Shown one piece after another: positions 61,230 to 64,000 of a stretch of 64,000 nt of DNA; positions within the stretch are counted from its first letter, which is position 1, and every line of letters begins with the position of its first letter. Position numbers and translations under genes: made by a program. Source of the stretch: Clostridiaceae bacterium Marseille-Q3526 (GTDB taxonomy: Bacteria > Bacillota > Clostridia > Lachnospirales > Lachnospiraceae); assembly GCA_018223375.1 (NCBI GenBank), contig JAGTTS010000006.1:56001-120000 (forward strand), in the 5' to 3' direction. The notes below the pieces were generated by a model. It saw nothing but the letters and a program-made list of their open reading frames with translations. It searched no databases and was not told where the DNA came from.

Positions 61230-62048
61230 TTACCTCTGCCGTTCCTCTTTCCATCTATTATCCGCATCTTCCTGGTAGCTCTGCTGTATTCTGTATACTG
61301 TGTATTCCCTATCCTGTTCATACCCCAGGCTGCAGGCAAGATGGGCAGAAATCTCATTATCTGCATCCCAGCTGGGATAGCGTCCCTGTTCCAGGCAGCG
61401 AAGTATCAATGCGGCCCCGCATATTTTCCCCAGCCCCTGATTTCTGAAATCCTCTCTGGTATCAATCTGAATTTCTATTCCCCCAGAGTAAACAGCATAG
61501 GAAGATGCTCCAGCCACCAGTTCTCCCTTATATTTTAACGCTGTTCCTATCCCTCTTTTTCTGTAATCCTCATATCCGGAAAACTGGGAAATCCAGTCCC
61601 CGGCCCAGGAAGTCCGGGACACTTCATCAAACAGATCACGGCATTCTTCCATATTCGTCAAAGTGAAATCTGCGTCCAATCCATTTACAATCCTAAGCAG
61701 TTCCTTCTGAGAAAATCCTTCCTCTTTCCGCTTAAATGAATATCTCTTATAGGATATAACCTTTTCTCCATATACCTTTTCAATCAGCCCCTCCCATTCC
61801 AGAGTCTGCGGCACCAAAATTTTCAGCTGATTTTCATACTCACTCTTTTTGTGATACAGTAAGTCTTCATTTGCTTTGCCGCCAAAAAAACAGAAGTCTC
61901 CAATATCCAGTTTTGCCGACATCATCTCTTCTGTTGAGTAAACGTCTCCCATCTCGCCTTCCAGACACGATAAGACCATGGTGTTATGCCATCCTTTAAA
62001 TAAAGAGGTAAGACGCGAATATTGTTCTCTGCTGCATTTTTGAATCAT
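61230..62048 (-). CDS. GNAT-family acetyltransferase (PF12746-like)
   Basis: A 272-residue protein. The N-terminal half matches the pattern of the large GNAT_acetyltran family (GDFCFFGGKANEDLL, YGEKVISYKRYSF). The C-terminal half is the acetyl-CoA fold, with ELVAGASSYAVYSGGIEIQI and DFRNQGLGKICGAALILRCLE as motif A. The substrate is unknown. It is inserted between two parts of a tRNA cluster on the same strand and could be co-transcribed with the tRNAs. Confidence 0.85.
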   Translation of the reverse strand: MIQKCSREQYSRLTSLFKGWHNTMVLSCLEGEMGDVYSTEEMMSAKLDIGDFCFFGGKANEDLLYHKKSEYENQLKILVPQTLEWEGLIEKVYGEKVISYKRYSFKRKEEGFSQKELLRIVNGLDADFTLTNMEECRDLFDEVSRTSWAGDWISQFSGYEDYRKRGIGTALKYKGELVAGASSYAVYSGGIEIQIDTREDFRNQGLGKICGAALILRCLEQGRYPSWDADNEISAHLACSLGYEQDREYTVYRIQQSYQEDADNRWKEERQR

Positions 62049-62124
62049 AATCTTTTCCCGCGCTTTTATTTATGTGAAAAACAGAAATAACAAAAAGAGC
62101 CTTGATCTCTCAAGACTCTTCCTA

Positions 62125-62210
62125 TGCCGCAGACCGGAATCGAACCGGTACGAAGTTTAACCCTCGCAGGATTTTAAGTCCTGTGCGTCTGCCAGTTCCG
62201 CCACTGCGGC
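62125..62210 (-). tRNA. tRNA-Leu (anticodon TAA)
   Basis: Class II tRNA with a long variable arm. Acceptor GCCGCAG / CTGCGGC, anticodon loop CTTAAAA, T-loop TTCGATT, discriminator A; no encoded CCA. Confidence 0.96.
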
Positions 62211-62239
62211 TTTTGTTATATCTGTTTTAGACAGATAAA

Positions 62240-62312
62240 TGGGGCCTATAGGGCTCGAACCTATGACCCTCTGCTTGTAAGGCAGATGCTCTCCCAGCTG
62301 AGCTAAGACCCC
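62240..62312 (-). tRNA. tRNA-Val (anticodon TAC)
   Basis: The cloverleaf has acceptor GGGGTCT / AGGCCCC with one G-U pair, anticodon loop CTTACAA and T-loop TTCGAGC. CCA is not encoded. Confidence 0.96.
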
Positions 62313-62339
62313 AGATAAATATAAATGGCTTTCGCCAAA

Positions 62340-62413
62340 CGACCCGGATGGGACTCGAACCCACGACCTCCGCCGTGACAGGGCGGCGCTCTAACCAACT
62401 GAGCCACCGGGCC
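62340..62413 (-). tRNA. tRNA-Asp (anticodon GTC)
   Basis: Acceptor GGCCCGG / CCGGGTC, anticodon loop CTGTCAC on a CCGCC / GGCGG stem, discriminator G as expected for Asp. CCA is not encoded. Confidence 0.96.
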
Positions 62414-62462
62414 AAAATTAAAACTTAATTTTGTATCAATTATTTTCTTTAGTCAGTGTTAG

Positions 62463-62536
62463 TGGACCTTCGGGGACTCGAACCCAGGACCGACCGGTTA
62501 TGAGCCGGTTGCTCTAACCAACTGAGCTAAAGGTCC
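62463..62536 (-). tRNA. tRNA with CAT anticodon (Met or Ile2)
   Basis: Acceptor GGACCTT / AAGGTCC, anticodon loop CTCATAA on ACCGG / CCGGT. CAT may be elongator Met or, if lysidine-modified, Ile2; sequence alone does not settle it. The T-stem CTGGG / CCCCG has a U-C mismatch at its second pair. Confidence 0.9.
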
Positions 62537-62545
62537 AGATAAATA

Positions 62546-62618
62546 AGCCGATGATCGGACTCGAACCGATAACCTGCTGATTACAAATCAGCTGCTCTGC
62601 CAATTGAGCCACATCGGC
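62546..62618 (-). tRNA. tRNA-Thr (anticodon TGT)
   Basis: Acceptor GCCGATG / CATCGGC, anticodon loop TTTGTAA on GCTGA / TCAGC, T-loop TTCGAGT. CCA is not encoded. Confidence 0.96.
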
Positions 62619-62626
62619 ATATTAAA

Positions 62627-62698
62627 TGACCCCAACGAGATTCGAACTCGTGTTACCGCCGTGAAAGGGCGATGTCTTAACCGCTTGACCATGGGGCC
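62627..62698 (-). tRNA. tRNA-Glu (anticodon TTC)
   Basis: Acceptor GGCCCCA / TGGGGTC, anticodon loop CTTTCAC, T-loop TTCGAAT. CCA is not encoded. Confidence 0.96.
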
Positions 62699-62792
62699 AA
62701 AACTCAACTCCACAGTTTCCACTGTTTCGCTCCTATCATCTCGTAAATCAGCTCGTGCAAGATCTACTTCGAATCATGTATAGGTATCAAAA

Positions 62793-62865
62793 CTCCCCCT
62801 GTTGGACTCGAACCAACGACACTGCGGTTAACAGCCGCATGCTCTACCGACTGAGCTAAGGAGGA
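62793..62865 (-). tRNA. tRNA-Asn (anticodon GTT)
   Basis: Acceptor TCCTCCT / AGGGGGA with one wobble pair, anticodon loop CTGTTAA on TGCGG / CCGCA. It is the first tRNA after the 23S gene, about 120 bp downstream. Confidence 0.96.
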
Positions 62866-62985
62866 TTATCTTCCCCCGGATTCTTACTTCTCTCTCCGGT
62901 ATCTGGGTATTTCTACATACCCTCAAAACCACACATTGAATTCTACTTTCTATCTCTTCCATCCTCTTCTCTCTACCCAACCTCT

Positions 62986-64000
<1,015 letters not shown>

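Noticed and set aside
62866..62985. Possible 5S rRNA gene, because the length is right
   Set aside because: The sequence lacks the 5S consensus and does not fold into the three-arm structure; it is spacer with short hairpins.

Overview
The window is about 64 kb of a spore-forming, anaerobic Firmicute chromosome, most likely a Lachnospiraceae member (Clostridium cluster XIVa). Four things support this. The 450-residue glutamate dehydrogenase matches the family of the Clostridium symbiosum enzyme in length and key residues. There are sporulation genes (spoIIIAA-AB-AC, spoIVB). Oxidative-stress defence is PerR plus a rubrerythrin. Exported proteins carry clostridial wall-binding and FIVAR-type domains. 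Most genes lie on the minus strand and are moderately GC-rich; one short stretch (about 34.5-35.9 kb) is clearly AT-richer.

Region by region: 1-3.0 kb (+) holds the end of urocanate hydratase and the whole imidazolonepropionase gene, i.e. histidine breakdown towards glutamate. 3.1-9.3 kb (-) is a housekeeping run: S1-domain protein, small alarmone synthetase, D-aminoacyl-tRNA deacylase, M18 aminopeptidase, a lipoprotein relative of trigger factor, xanthine phosphoribosyltransferase and a HAD phosphatase. 9.5-16.1 kb (-) is a 2182-residue exported GH2 glycosidase. 16.6-22.9 kb (-) is a glutamate block: a D-2-hydroxyacid dehydrogenase, gdhA, the Na+/glutamate symporter gltS and a GlnK/GlnL-like two-component pair. 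23.0-30.3 kb (-) is an unusual three-gene run: a two-part flavoprotein, an LDH-like protein and a 1616-residue protein joining HD, HEAT-like, nucleotidyltransferase, GNAT-like and phosphoribosyltransferase parts. 30.4-31.7 kb (+) is perR and rubrerythrin with related operators. 31.76-32.08 kb holds four 83-bp tandem repeats with nested hairpins. 32.2-38.2 kb carries the L25/Ctc gene, spoIVB, an AT-rich insertion-like stretch and a spoIIIA operon that stops after spoIIIAC. 38.3-56.4 kb (-) contains rsmH, dus, an osmoprotectant ABC transporter under a c-di-AMP (ydaO/yuaA) riboswitch, a tightly packed acyltransferase/esterase/rlmH cluster, an OmpR-type regulator, comEA, folD and azlCD. 56.7-64 kb has argG (+), recJ, a SprT/YgjP-type protease overlapping a barstar-like gene, eight tRNAs and the 3' kilobase of a 23S rRNA.

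Working together: histidine and external glutamate both feed the glutamate pool (HutU/HutI, GltS). GdhA turns it into 2-oxoglutarate, and the neighbouring 2-hydroxyacid dehydrogenase could reduce that to 2-hydroxyglutarate as in hydroxyglutarate-pathway fermenters, with the GlnK/GlnL-like pair as likely regulator. The most novel element is the 1616-residue multi-enzyme protein and its two partners. The 83-bp structured repeats, the short spoIIIA operon and an Ala-x-x-Ser-Asp/Asn-Ala-Glu motif shared by two unrelated exported proteins also deserve attention. Functional statements are family-level recognition by eye; no database search was run.
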